From Voacanga thouarsii (taxonomy: Eukaryota; Streptophyta; Magnoliopsida; Gentianales; Apocynaceae): DNA of 64,000 nt. Of the stretch, positions 10,766 through 21,738 are shown in pieces. A model generated the notes under the pieces. That model saw nothing but the letters and a program-made list of their open reading frames with translations. It searched no databases and was not told the DNA's origin. How positions within the stretch are numbered: position 1 is the first letter of the stretch; each line of letters opens with the position of its first letter. Position numbers and translations under genes: made by a program. The stretch covers positions 372,001 through 436,000 of the forward strand of contig JANUWF010001719.1 in assembly GCA_026120185.1 (NCBI GenBank). The letters run 5' to 3'.

Positions 10766-10998
10766 AAAATCATTTATGATAAAATTTAAACCATTCACAT
10801 TGACTCTTTGTCTAGGGCTAGTATCGAGATAAAAAAAATGAGACCAAAACAACATTCAAATATCATCATGACCATTTTTTAATTATATAAATGGATGCAT
10901 GGCAATATTTAAAGATGCACATTGAAAAGGAAGGTGAAGCACTAGAAAACCCGTTGGATTCACTGGTTCAGGCGCATTAAGTCTTCTAGGTAGAGAAA
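10766..10998 (+). promoter_or_regulatory. Promoter and 5' leader of the CYP88 gene
   Basis: A TATA-like TATATAA lies at 10884-10890, about 110 bp before the ATG, which would put the transcription start near 10915 and leave a leader of some 80 nt. The assignment rests only on position and motif. Confidence 0.45.
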
Positions 10999-13321
10999 AT
11001 GGAATGCGATTCAGGGTGGTTTTTCACAGCTTTAGTGATTGGTATTATTGCCTTTTATGGTCTGCTAAGGAGGGCAAATGAGTGGATTTACATCAGAAGT
11101 TTTCGTTCTAATGAATACAGACTACCTCCAGGTGATTTGGGGTGGCCCTTCATTGGGAACATGTTGTCTTTCTTCAGAGCTTTCAAGTATGGTCATCCTG
11201 ATTCTTTCATCTCGTCCTTCACTAGCAGGTTTCTCATTATAATTGAATACTCTGTTGTTTGTCCAATATATCTACTTTGCATATAGCATATTGCTTACTT
11301 GAATCTTGACAGATTTGGCCAGGCTCCCATGTACAGAGCATTGCTATTTGGAAAACCAAGCATCATTGTTACTAGTGGTGAAACATGCAGGAAAGTTTTG
11401 ACAGATGAACGATTTGGACAAGGTCCATGTAAATCAATGTTAGGTGTTGTAGGAAAGAGAGGGCTCCATGCCGTATCCGACCAAGAACACAAGCGTCTGC
11501 GCAAACTTATATCAACTCCAATCGCAGGTCAGGGATCACTGTCAATGTTTATAGAGTATATCAAGGAGATAGCAGAGACTTCACTTGATGGGTGGTCAAG
11601 AATGGATCGGCCAGTTGAATTGTTGACTGAGATGAGGAAAACTGCCTTCAAACTGATAATGAAAGTTATTATGAGTGATGAAATTGATGCAACATCACTG
11701 GAAAAAATGCACAAGGAATATATGCTGCTTGCTCCGGGACTCAAGACCATGGCAATTGATCTCCCAGGGTTTGCTTACCACAAGGCCCTCAAGGTGAGGA
11801 CTTTCTGAATGCTGATCGATCTAATCCAATAGAATACCATAACATCATTCTGATCAACATTTTTCACACGGTGATCGTGTTAGGCGCGGAAGAACTTAGT
11901 CAAGAAATTTCAAGAAATTGTCAACAGAAGGCGGACGATGCACAACTCTGAGCAAACAAAAGCAAAGAAAGACATGTTAGCCCTAATGATGGAAATGGCA
12001 GATGACAACGGGAACTGCTTGACTAATGAGGAGATTGTAGATTTGATAATCATATTCTTGTTTGGTAATGAATCTACAGGTCACGCTATAACATGGGCGA
12101 TTATGCTTCTGGAAGAACATCCACAATTCTTACAAAAGGCCAAGGTATACAAGGAGACAATCTATAATATCGTTGTTTGCCCTTTTTTTTTTTTCTCTCT
12201 AGAATTCTCAAATGATCTAGTCTATTGAAAATTAGCAACTATGAGAGCTTCTTACATGTTTAGGAGGAACAAGAGGACATCGTGAAGCGAAGAGCATCCC
12301 CAGAAACAGGGCTAACTCTTAGCGAAGTTAAGCAAATGAAGTATCTCCAGAAGGTATGTTTCTATTTAAAGATTCAATTAGGCATGCTTCGAAAGGTATT
12401 CGAAAATAGCTTAATTTCCTGTGGTATTTTCTAAGGCCTGTTGACTAACTCTTTTATATATTTCGTCATTTTAATAAACAGATAGGTTCATATTTAGTGC
12501 CCACCAGTTACCCCAACATTTAGGGAAAAGAAAAAAATATAAATAATAATAATAGAGATGCATACATAGGGATGATCATGTTATGTTTTTTAATTAATTT
12601 TGATAGATTATTAATCGATTATTCAACTAATTTTGTAACTGATAAAATTTTTTATAAAATTTAGTTTTACTTATATATAAAAGAAAAGAACAAAAATAAT
12701 ATTATTTTAAATATATTTTTAGACTAATTTAGTTATATATTGTTTGGATTTGTATTGTTTAAATTGAAAGAGACAATTTATGTGGCTTATTTTTTTAAAA
12801 AAAATATTAATGTTTTAGTACTATCTGGAAAAATATTTTTAATCAGCTATTCAGTAAATAGTACAATTACTATAGTGCTAATATTCTTACACATGAACTA
12901 AATATTTTTGTATTTGTAAAATTCGTTCAACGGCAATTATCACATTGATATATAGCATTAACATATGCAATTGGTTTTTGAAGGTGATTGATGAAACACT
13001 GCGAACGGTCAATATATCATTTGTACTCTTTCGAGAAGCAAAAACTGATGTTGTCCTCAATGGTTTGTTTGTAATTCGCTTACACTTTATTACTTTTGTT
13101 GAATGTTGCTTATATTTGTTGTATAACTCTCCATCATATTGACTCTTGAAATTTTAATAATCTTCTAGGCTACATCATACCAAAAGGATGGAAGGTTTTA
13201 ACTTGGGTTCGCAATCCTCACATTGATTCTGAAAATTACAAGAATCCATATGATTTCAACCCATCTAGATGGGATGTAAGTGATAATTTTAACTATATGT
13301 TCAATGTCAAAAATGATATTG

Positions 13322-13374
<53 letters not shown>

Positions 13375-13561
13375 AATCTAATTCAAATGTTATGCAGGAT
13401 CATACAGTAAAACTTGGTGCCTTTATTCCATTTGGAGGAGGTCCTAGATTATGCCCTGGAGCAGAGTTGGCCAAGCTTGACATTTATGTCTTTCTTCACT
13501 ACTTTCTACTTAACTACAGGTAAAATTTTAGATCACTTTTAGGATTGTATAAGTCTTCTTG

Positions 13562-13626
<65 letters not shown>

Positions 13627-14290
13627 TATTGCATTTCATGAGTATTCCACCATCAATTTTGACCACCAAAAAGAATAAAAATTATTCTAATAAATTTTCC
13701 ATAGCGGGGGAGATATTGAAAGGGATAGGAATAGGGATAGAAATAGAAAGTTAATGTTGAGGGGGCAAGTGATGTGAAATAAAATATTAAAAAATAATAT
13801 TATAATTTTTAATAAATTTTTTAAGAACAAAAGGTAAATTTAACAAAATTAAAATTTTTTAATTTTTTAAAAGAAAAATATAGGGTTTCAAAATTTTAAA
13901 AAAGTTGACATGAACATAAAGATTGATATCAGGTCAACTGTTAACTTTCTCCACCATAGGTGATTATACAAGCCATAAGCATATGAAAATTCGAATATAA
14001 ATTCGATTTACGTAAATAATATATATTAGTAAATTATATTACATACAATGTAAGTTGTATTTATATAATATAGTTTACGTTAATGCATACGATCTACGAG
14101 TTTACGATTTATACATAAATTTTTTATAAGCGTAAGTCTCTTATTATGAAAATTTTTAACATTACTTAATGATTTTTCATCGTGCAGGCTTGAACGCGTC
14201 AATCCGAAATGTGGATTACAATATTTACCAACCACCAGTCCTGCTGATAAATGTTTGGCTAAAATAAAGAAATTATCTTCATGTGCATAA
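10999..14290 (+). CDS. Cytochrome P450, CYP88 family (490 aa, eight exons)
   Basis: Exons: 10999-11228, 11313-11793, 11884-12144, 12264-12353, 12984-13062, 13169-13275, 13398-13519 and 14188-14290. All introns are GT..AG and the phases join without a stop, giving 490 codons, the usual CYP88 length. Seen in order: N-terminal membrane anchor ([17 protein letters not shown]), hinge [12 protein letters not shown], helix I motif NESTGH (near residue 290), helix K DETLR, FNPSRWD, and heme site [10 protein letters not shown] with the ligand Cys. The layout and the words [17 protein letters not shown] and [10 protein letters not shown] are typical of CYP88, which includes ent-kaurenoic acid oxidase (gibberellin synthesis, ER) and triterpenoid oxidases. 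The substrate-recognition part ([22 protein letters not shown]) differs strongly from kaurenoic acid oxidases as I remember them, so a specialised-metabolism role is more likely than KAO; that is inference. Introns 6 and 7 hold long TA repeats. Confidence 0.92.
13322..13372. repeat. (TA)n microsatellite in CYP88 intron 6
   Basis: About 50 bp of uninterrupted AT dinucleotides, 25 bp before the exon 7 acceptor. Confidence 0.95.
13563..13622. repeat. (TA)n microsatellite in CYP88 intron 7
   Basis: About 60 bp of TA repeats starting 45 bp after the exon 7 donor. The intron (13520-14187) is otherwise AT-rich and without coding signs. Confidence 0.95.
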
Positions 14291-14623
14291 ATAATACAAG
14301 TATTTATACTTTTTTTTTTATCAACTTTGTATTTGGAATAATGGGAAGTGATTATACTCTTCTTTCCTTGTACTTTAATTTGCTGATTGGCAAGCATTCC
14401 ATGGGGAAACTATGCTATTTCAAAGTATTAAAAAAGAGTGATGTTTTGTTTCCAAAAGTGTTTGTGGTTAATTTTTTGAAGGATATATGAAAGTCACAGA
14501 AATAAAATCAATTTTCTTACAGTTATTTTGTTTACTCATATACGAATTATGTGTTTTGCTCTATCTATATATTAATTTCAACCATAATGAAGCCTTACTA
14601 GACAATTATCTTTCCCATTGTAG

Positions 14624-14727
14624 ACTTGAAAGAATTAATTCAAAAGGAGAATTATACAGTAATTGATGGCCAGTTTTGCTAACAAATGTTTGGTGAGAAT
14701 AAAGAAACTTTTTGCTATATGCAAAAA
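14624..14727 (+). pseudogene. Relic copy of the last CYP88 exon
   Basis: After an intact acceptor (CCCATTGTAG) the sequence reads ACTTGAAAGAATTAATTC..., aligning with exon 8 (GCTTGAACGCGTCAATCC...) and later with AACAAATGTTTGGTGAGAATAAAG against GATAAATGTTTGGCTAAAATAAAG. The frame has a stop (LYSN*W) and a 1-base shift. It is 334 bp after the real stop codon and no other exons are seen nearby, so it is a decayed partial tandem duplicate. Confidence 0.75.
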
Positions 14728-15202
14728 TCTAAAGGCGATTAGATATTTCAAAGTAATATATTTCAAATGTAGAAAGAATTTAATCTAAGTTATTCGTCAT
14801 GAATTTAGCTTGAATTCCATTTTGGACTATAGCTATGTAAAGCAACCAGGGAACTCCCCGGCATATTTTGGCTCAACGTGTCCCAACCATAGAGTCATGT
14901 CAAATATGGATCAAGGAAACCCCTTAATTCAAATCCTTCGTTGTAACTATTAATTTCTATGAATGAAGTCTATTTTTCCGAAGCTTCTTTCTTCCTTTGA
15001 CTTGAATTTTTCTAATCCTATGAGGTGTTTTAATTATAGATTTGAGATCGCACAATTTGTATACGCTAATATGACTTAAATTTGATCTACAAAGACTACA
15101 AAGCCGTGTATAAAATCTACAAAATAATTATGTAAGAAACAAGCAAAATTTGCACGAAAACAAAGAGGCAAAATATATCCTCTAATTAGATGAAATCTTG
15201 GG

Positions 15203-15323
15203 AGGAATTTTTACATGGACCGTGGACCCGTGGACCAAATGTATTGATGAGTTGTACCGTACAATTTATATTGCATGCAATACAACTCATCAATGCAGTT
15301 GGTGGTCCATGCTAGAATTTTCC
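15203..15323. repeat. Foldback element with GGTCCAC-type arms
   Basis: ATTGATGAGTTGTA at 15243-15256 is the exact reverse complement of TACAACTCATCAAT at 15281-15294. The pairing extends outward through CATGGACC / GGTCCATG and AATTTTT / GAATTTT. It is short and non-coding, MITE-like, with a GC-richer tip than its surroundings. The rest of 14728-15411 shows no gene. Confidence 0.6.
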
Positions 15324-15411
15324 AAATCTTGGACATCAATTGTTACCATCTAGAAAGCATGGCTATTTTTCCCACGGTAAAATTCCTATAGGACCTCAAC
15401 ACTATAAGATA

Positions 15412-15881
15412 CTCCCTCCGTTCACAAATAATTGATCTAATTGTAAAAATTACATATATTAAGGAATTGTGAAATTTTATAATAAAAATGATTAAAATAT
15501 TCATGATACCATTTGAAATTTTTTATTATCTTTCTCACATCATTAATTTAAATGCCACTACTCCTTTAATTACATATGTCTCTCTCTTCTCACCTATGTG
15601 CTTTGTCTCTCTCTTCTCACTCTTTGTTTTAGAGTCTTCTTTTCACCCATATCACCTCATTAAATTACACTTTTAACTATTTTTATAGGATAACGTCATT
15701 TCATTGTTAGTTAAAATAACTTCAGTATAGGTAATTGTAATACTAATTAATTGATAGAAAATTGCGCTAAGGGTAAAATTGAAAAAAAAATAATTAAATA
15801 CAACATATATTTAGAAAGTTGATAGTTATTTTTGGACAAACTAAAAAGAAAATTATGTCAATTATTTGTGAACGGAGGGAG
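15412..15881. mobile_element. Stowaway-type MITE, 470 bp
   Basis: Ends are CTCCCTCCGTTCACAAATAA and its inverted copy TTATTTGTGAACGGAGGGAG, flanked by TA on both sides (15410-15411 and 15882-15883), as expected for Tc1/mariner-derived Stowaway elements. Matching extends well inside (AATTGATCTAATTGTAAAAATTA). It has no transposase and is longer than most Stowaways. Confidence 0.85.
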
Positions 15882-16172
15882 TATTTATGAGACAATAAAA
15901 AATAATTATTTGAAACTTTCAAAATACTTCTAGGGTACACATTTCCTATAAGGGGATAATATCCGTGTAGATATAATTAAATATCACTCTACCAAATTTA
16001 AAATTAAATTTGACATCATCTTGAAAAATTTTCAGGCTAAATCTAAACAATACAAAGTAGACATATTTTATGAGTTTCTGTTGGCATTATTTATCCCAAG
16101 CTTAATTTAAAAAGTTTCTTATTAATTAAAAGAGTTTGTTAGTATTATTTTATTGAGTCTTGTTTGTTCAAG

Positions 16173-16274
16173 ATGCCTTGCATTCAGGTGAAGGACTTCC
16201 ATATCGGTAGGGCATCTCACATCGAATTTGGCTAAAGTCTTCCACCACCTTAAAGCCTTATATATTAAGGCCTT
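16173..16274 (+). repeat. Copia LTR, left half (second copia family)
   Basis: GATGCCTTGCATTCAGGTGAAGG to TATATATTAAGGCCTT matches the start of the LTR at 21739. It stops exactly at AAGGCCTT, where the hAT element begins. The other half resumes at 20507. Confidence 0.85.
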
Positions 16275-16429
16275 CAAGGGCTGACGTATGATTGGATTAT
16301 TGAAAGGGCCAATAACAAATTAAATTAAATTTGATATATTCAATAATTTATGAAAAATAGTAATATTAAACCATATCAAAATAATTCTAAAATATAATAT
16401 AAAAAATATAGTGTATCAAAATACAGATC

Positions 16430-19400
16430 GTCACACTTTTAAATCTTGAAAATCATCTATAAGTGAATCTATACTAAGTTTTTCTACAATTTCCTTTTTA
16501 ATATATACTATCAAACAATCTGACAAAAAACTATATTCCATCTTACTTCAAAGCTTGGTCTTTACTATATTCATAACTGAAAAAGATCTCTCCATGGTAG
16601 CTATAGAAATTGAAAGAATAAGAATAAGGGTTACTACATGATATAAAAGTAAATAAATTTTAAACTTTCTTATTTTGACCATCCATTGACATAATTTAGA
16701 TATAGTAGACAACCTTTCAAAATCAGAAATTTGTATCACATAATGAAAATACTCAAATTGCAAGCTTAATTGTATCATCTCACATTCAGTGAAGTCTCTG
16801 TGATAGAACTTTTCAACTAACTTGTAAATATCATAAATTCTAAATGATACACGCATCTCCCTTGGACCTAAACCTGAGCAATAATTAGTAACTCTATTGT
16901 ATGACTATTGAATTTGCTTTTCAACTCTTGTAATAAGTGTCGATAACATTATTGAAAATGTCAATTTTGTAGTGATGCTCAACTGTAATTACTTCCTGTT
17001 GATGACGGGCTCTTTCTCTTTGTGCAATATAATGTGTATCTAAATTTGGAATAAGAATATGAACTGTTTTACAAAAGGATTTCGACTTCAAGATTAATTC
17101 ATCCCATCCTTCATCTCTCAATTTTTGAATGAAAAACTTAGTAGACAAAACAAGATGCATTGTATTTAAAATGTCTTGAGATTGAGATAGTAAAGCTTGG
17201 CAAAGCAAATTATAAATATCTAAGATTGTTTGCATGAGATACTGTCAAATCTGCAAATAAGACAAGAAAAATATCGAAATTTACAAAATATTTAGTAAAT
17301 ATGAAAAGTGGTTACAAATCTCTGAAGAAGTAATAAATTGCAGGATAAGTCCTCCGATTCTTCTCTTTTTAAAAAACGTTGATTCGAGGGCTGAAGAGCT
17401 TAATCTCGGATCGAACAAGATTTGATGACAAACACTTGATTGCCAAGCCTTCGAGACTTGTTTGATGTAGAGCAAGACGAATGTCTTGAAATTTAAAGAA
17501 GATTCTGAACCTTGATTTGATGAAGCTTCTGAACCTTAAATTTGATGAAGCTTGAATGCTTGATGCCTCTTGTTTGTTCAAATTTGAGCTTGAGGATCTC
17601 GGGGTGTCTTGAACCATTGAGGGAAGACCCTATTTATAGGCCAAAAATCCCTTAACTTTAGCATAAATAATCAATATGGGATTTTAAAGGAGTCTCCCAA
17701 CAAACCCTAATGGACTTGAGTTTAAGATGACCTGGGCTTAATATATGTTTTAACTCAATCTCATTTAATCCACATTATGTTTGGGTTATGAGATTTTTAA
17801 AAATCCAACTTTAGGGCCTAGTCCAATTCTATTTAATCCATAATATATTGGATTTAATGTAAAATGGACCATTAACAATAGCCCAATTTCAATAGTCCAA
17901 TTTTATAATCTATTGGATTTAATGGGCTTTTAATGATAGCCCAATTATATTAATTAATTCAAGAATAATTATATTTATTCATGAATTAATTTTAATTAAT
18001 CAAGACTAAAATATGTAATTTTCTTTTAATTTTGAAAATATATTTTATCCCAAAATTCTTTGTCTACAGATGCATTATGAAAACAAATTTAAATGAAGTT
18101 TTTGCCTTATAAGCTGTATCTGCATCTCCACCCTAAGCCAGTGTAACCCCATTCTCAATGATATTAAGTAAAACTTCACAAGTTGGACTAAACAAATTCA
18201 TCAAACTAGCAATAGATTTCAGATGAGAACTCCAACGTGTATCTTCTACCCTCTATAAACTGTCAGCTTAATTAAGTAATTTTCCACTCTCAAGCTCATT
18301 ATTAGCAAGTAAATAGGTAATATTTGAAGTATAAGTAGCTTTTAATTGATCATTATGCTTACATGAAGCACCAACAATGTTAATTATGTTGTTCAATTTG
18401 CCAAAAAAGTGATGAATAGGAATAACTTTTTTTGATGCAGCAACCAAAGCTAACTGTAAATGATGTCTCAAACAGTGAATATAGTAAGTATAAGGGCACT
18501 CATCTAAAATCAAAGCTTGTAACTCATTCCATTCCTCTCGCATATTACTTGCCCCATCATAACCTTGTCCTTGAATATTTTGAACATCAAGGCTGTGACG
18601 AGAGAGGATAGAAATGGTTGTATCTTTTAATGTCAATGTAGCAGTGTCTTTTACATGAACAAGCCGGAAAAAAAAGCTCTTGTACACAACCATTTTGTCA
18701 ACAAATCATAAAACAATAGCAATTTGCTCCTTTTTAGATTTATCTCGAGCTTCATCAACAGTTATACAAAATTTTGCATCATCAATTTCTTCACGAATAG
18801 CATTCGTCTTATTCCCAAGACTTATAAAATTTCCTTTTGCATTTTATGTAATGTGTACAAGGCATTTTGAGGAGTATCACTCAAAACTTCTACTACTTTA
18901 TTGTTATAAGATGATATGAAACTCAATAATGTAAGAAAGTTTCCTCTATTTTTTTTTTTTGATTTTGTCTCATCATGACCTCTAAATGCATATCCTTGAA
19001 ATGTAAGCCACTTAATAATATCAATGGAAGCTTTCAAACGAAATCGATTTTTTCATTTTGCTTGGAAGTAAATTTCATAAAAAAAAAAAAATCAATAAGC
19101 CCATCTTGATTCATAAGATCATCACATGCTTTCTCAACCTTTCTATGAGGAGATTTGGACTTTTCCCAATGTGTGCCAAAAGCGCACAATTTTCACCATC
19201 ATTCATCTTCTTCCATAAGCGAAAACCGTTAATAGCGAATGAATCTGATAAAAAAAAGTCCATCTTTTTTATAGAATAGATAACAAGACAAAATGCAGCA
19301 CCTTTATTAGGAGAATATTCCAACCATGAAAGGAATGACTTAAACCATGATACTTGAAAGTTACGAGAATATTTTCTTCCTGATTTTAGATAATTATATT

Positions 19401-19690
19401 GCAAATATTGATATAGACCTGCCTTAATATAGGTTCCACGAACTTCATCACGATTATCAACAGGATATTCACATATTTACAATCGTAACCCTGAATCACG
19501 TTCCAAAAAATTAATATTAAATCCTACTTGAACTACTTGTGAGTTTTTGCAAAACAACTTTCAGAATTTGAAGGACCAAGATCAACGAAATGTAACTCTT
19601 CACTAGATTTTGAAATTTCAACATTTTTCCTTTTAAAGAATACATCAATCTTACATGATCTTTTTATCTACAATTTAAAAAAGAAAAAGT
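16430..19690 (-). pseudogene. hAT transposase, TTF-type/ZMYM1-like, interrupted
   Basis: Minus-strand pieces follow the family order. First comes the TTF-type zinc-finger domain (19480-19110: YPVDNRDEVRGTYIKAG, SWFKSFLSWLEYSPNKGAAFC, GFRLWKKM). Then the DUF4371-like core (19037-18822), the catalytic region (18820-18268: FCITVDEARDKSKKEQ, VQNIQGQGYDGASNM, YTYYIHCLRHHLQLAL, DTRWSSHLKSI), the part after the solo LTR (17235-16921: LLCQALLSQSQDILN), and the C-terminal hAT dimerisation motif (16650-16548: SISIATMERSFSVMNIVKTKL). Stops lie at several points (such as 18265 and 16920), so it is dead. The break at 18068/17243 falls between His and Leu-Met-Gln and is repaired exactly by deleting the LTR and one target repeat. 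Confidence 0.9.
17243..18068 (-). repeat. Solo LTR (Ty3/gypsy-type) inside the hAT transposase
   Basis: 826 bp, ends TGTAGACAAAG (minus start, 18068) and GATTTGACA (minus end, 17243). Flanks are GATAC (17238-17242) and GATGC (18069-18073), a 5-bp target duplication with one mismatch. A TATA box CCTATAAATAGGG lies at 17640-17628 on the minus strand. No internal retroelement sequence is present, so it is a solo LTR left by LTR-LTR recombination. Confidence 0.85.
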
Positions 19691-20371
19691 AAAATCTTTT
19701 AATGTATAATTTAGATATAATTAGTTAAATGTCTAAATATTAATGCAAAAAAAAAAAAACAAACAAACAAACAAACACACATTTATAGATGTGAAAAATT
19801 GATAATAGTACCCCAAAAAAAAGCATATATACATATATAGACCATCACTCAAGTCTACTAGGAGCCATCACTCAGGCTCATTGGAATATCTGCCTGGAAT
19901 ATATTAATTTATTTAAATATATCAAAGCAAATCTCGTAACAGCACAATCCAAACCCCCCACATCACTGTCACTTTTATCCTCAACACATATATTTGTATA
20001 AAAGTTACAAAATTATCTAAATATATAAATTAAATATTTTTAAAATATATAAATTAAAATTTTAAATTGAATAAAATATTAAAAACTAAATCCATAACTT
20101 ACCTTAATAAAATTAGACAAAATATTGTGATGAGTAAAATTTGGAATCTTTTGATAGGGTCCAAAGGAGTTTTGCCTTAAATTTGGAATCTTTGAAGCTT
20201 TATGTACCAGAGGAGTTTTGCCTTTTCATAAATCATTATCTTTGAGTTTGAAGCTTCGGTGCAGTAGGGACCATTAGATTTTTGAAAACTGGGGGTGGGG
20301 TTTACAACTCGCTATACAGTTTTGTGAAAGGAAATATGGGAAACCAGATGATTTAGAATGTTATATAATTT

Positions 20372-20372
<1 letters not shown>

Positions 20373-20442
<70 letters not shown>
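20373..20442. repeat. (AC)n microsatellite in the hAT right end
   Basis: Seventy bp of uninterrupted AC dinucleotides, followed by ATATATAG, 60 bp inside the hAT terminus. Confidence 0.95.
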
Positions 20443-20449
<7 letters not shown>

Positions 20450-20506
20450 GATATTTTCTTTTTTAAATTATGGGGGGCAGCCAAGCGATACGTAGGTCTA
20501 TCCCTG

Positions 20507-20668
20507 AAGGCCTTGTTTGACTTTTAAATACAAAACATCAACAAGAGTTCTTTGGCTTGTTAAAGCTTTGTTTCTTATGTTGTTCTATTGTTTTGTATTA
20601 TTAGTGTCTATTGGCTTAGGAACACTTTCCTAAAATATTGTAAATTATCTTCTTCATAGTGAAGTTTT
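20507..20668 (+). repeat. Copia LTR, right half, truncated
   Basis: Starts at AAGGCCTTG and matches the LTR copy at 21850-22010 (AAGAGTTCTTTGGCTTG, GTAAATTATCTTCTTCAT). It stops at GTGAAG, about 270 bp into the LTR, and is joined to RT coding sequence. Confidence 0.82.
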
Positions 20669-21625
20669 TTATTTATCTGCTGCTCTATATTAATGACATG
20701 CTCATTGCTAGTAAGAATCTAGTAAAAATCGATATCTTGAAAAGACAGTTAAAGAGTAAATTTAAGATGAAACATTTGAGAGCAGCTAAAAGGATTCTTG
20801 GCATAGAGATCAAGAGAGATTGAAGTTTCGGGGAAGTTGTACCTGACTCAAAAAAATTACATCGAAAAGGTTTTGGAAAAGTTTGGCATGAAAAATGCAA
20901 TACCTGTAAGTACTCCTTTTGCTAGCTATTTTTAACCTTTTAACTACTCAATCACCACAGTCAAGAAGGAGAGAGAATGTATGGCATGGGTTCCATATTC
21001 TAGTGCAATTAGCAGTATAATATATGCAATGGTTTGTACTCATATGGATATTTCATAAACAGTCAATGTGGTTAGCAGATATATGTCTTGTTCGGAAAAA
21101 GTACATTGGCAAGCCATGAAATGGATTCTTAAATACCCATGAGGTACTTCAGATGGTTGTTTGGAATGGGAGGAATAATGACACTTTGAGTGGTTTTGTG
21201 GACTCTAACTATGTTGGAGATCTAGATAGAAGAAGATCACTTACTGGCTATACATTTTGCATTGACGGTTGTGCAGTTAGTTGAAAAACTACTTTACAAC
21301 AAGTAGTAGCGTTGTCTACTAAAGAGGTAAAATATATGGTCTTGACCGAGGCAATCAAAGAAGCTCTGTTGTTGAAAGGCTTATTTGGAGAACTCAAACT
21401 GCATAAATGTGTAACTACTATTTATTGTAACAATCAAAGTGCCATACATTTGACTAGAGATAGATGTATTATGAGAAGATAAAACATATTCATATGAAGT
21501 TTCACTTCATTTGAGATATCATTGCTAAGAAAAAAGTCTTTGTTCAGAAGATTAATACCAAAGACAATCCTGCTGACATGCTTAGAAGCCTCTTCCCGTC
21601 CTCAAGTTCAAGTATAGTTTAGATT
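20669..21625 (+). pseudogene. Copia pol remnant (Tnt1-like): RT end and RNase H
   Basis: Reads LLLYINDMLIASKN (RT YVDD region, V/D changed to I/N), KFKMKHLRAAKRILGIEI, LYLTQKNYIEKVLEKFGM, then RNase H words DSNYVGDLDRRRSLTGYTF, VVALSTKEVKYMVLTEAIKEA and YCNNQSAIHLTRD, ending DNPADMLRSLF. At least six stops or frameshifts. It is a different copia lineage from the one at 1-8143. The first two thirds of the polyprotein are deleted, since the LTR half joins directly to RT. Confidence 0.87.
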
Positions 21626-21738
21626 TGATTGGTGTTCACTGTTCATAATTTATGATTTTTGAACCTTTGTGGAGAAAATGGAGCAAAACTACTATGTTTG
21701 AGTTTGGGATGCAAGTTAAGGTGGATAATTCTTATGGA

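Larger units (their letters stand above)
16275..20506 (-). mobile_element. hAT element inserted in a copia LTR
   Basis: Both sides carry the 8-bp duplication AAGGCCTT (16267-16274 and 20507-20514); 8 bp is diagnostic for hAT. Terminal repeats are imperfect: left CAAGGGCTGACGTATG, right (complement) CAGGGATAGACCTACGTATCG. The flanking copia LTR halves rejoin in register when the element is removed, confirming the ends. It encodes a TTF/ZMYM-type transposase on the minus strand and is interrupted by a solo LTR. Actual length is 4232 bp, about 3.4 kb without that insert. Confidence 0.88.

Noticed and set aside
14080..14490. Opposite-strand frames over the end of the P450 gene
   Set aside because: Antisense or out of frame with exon 8, whose coding sense is clear.
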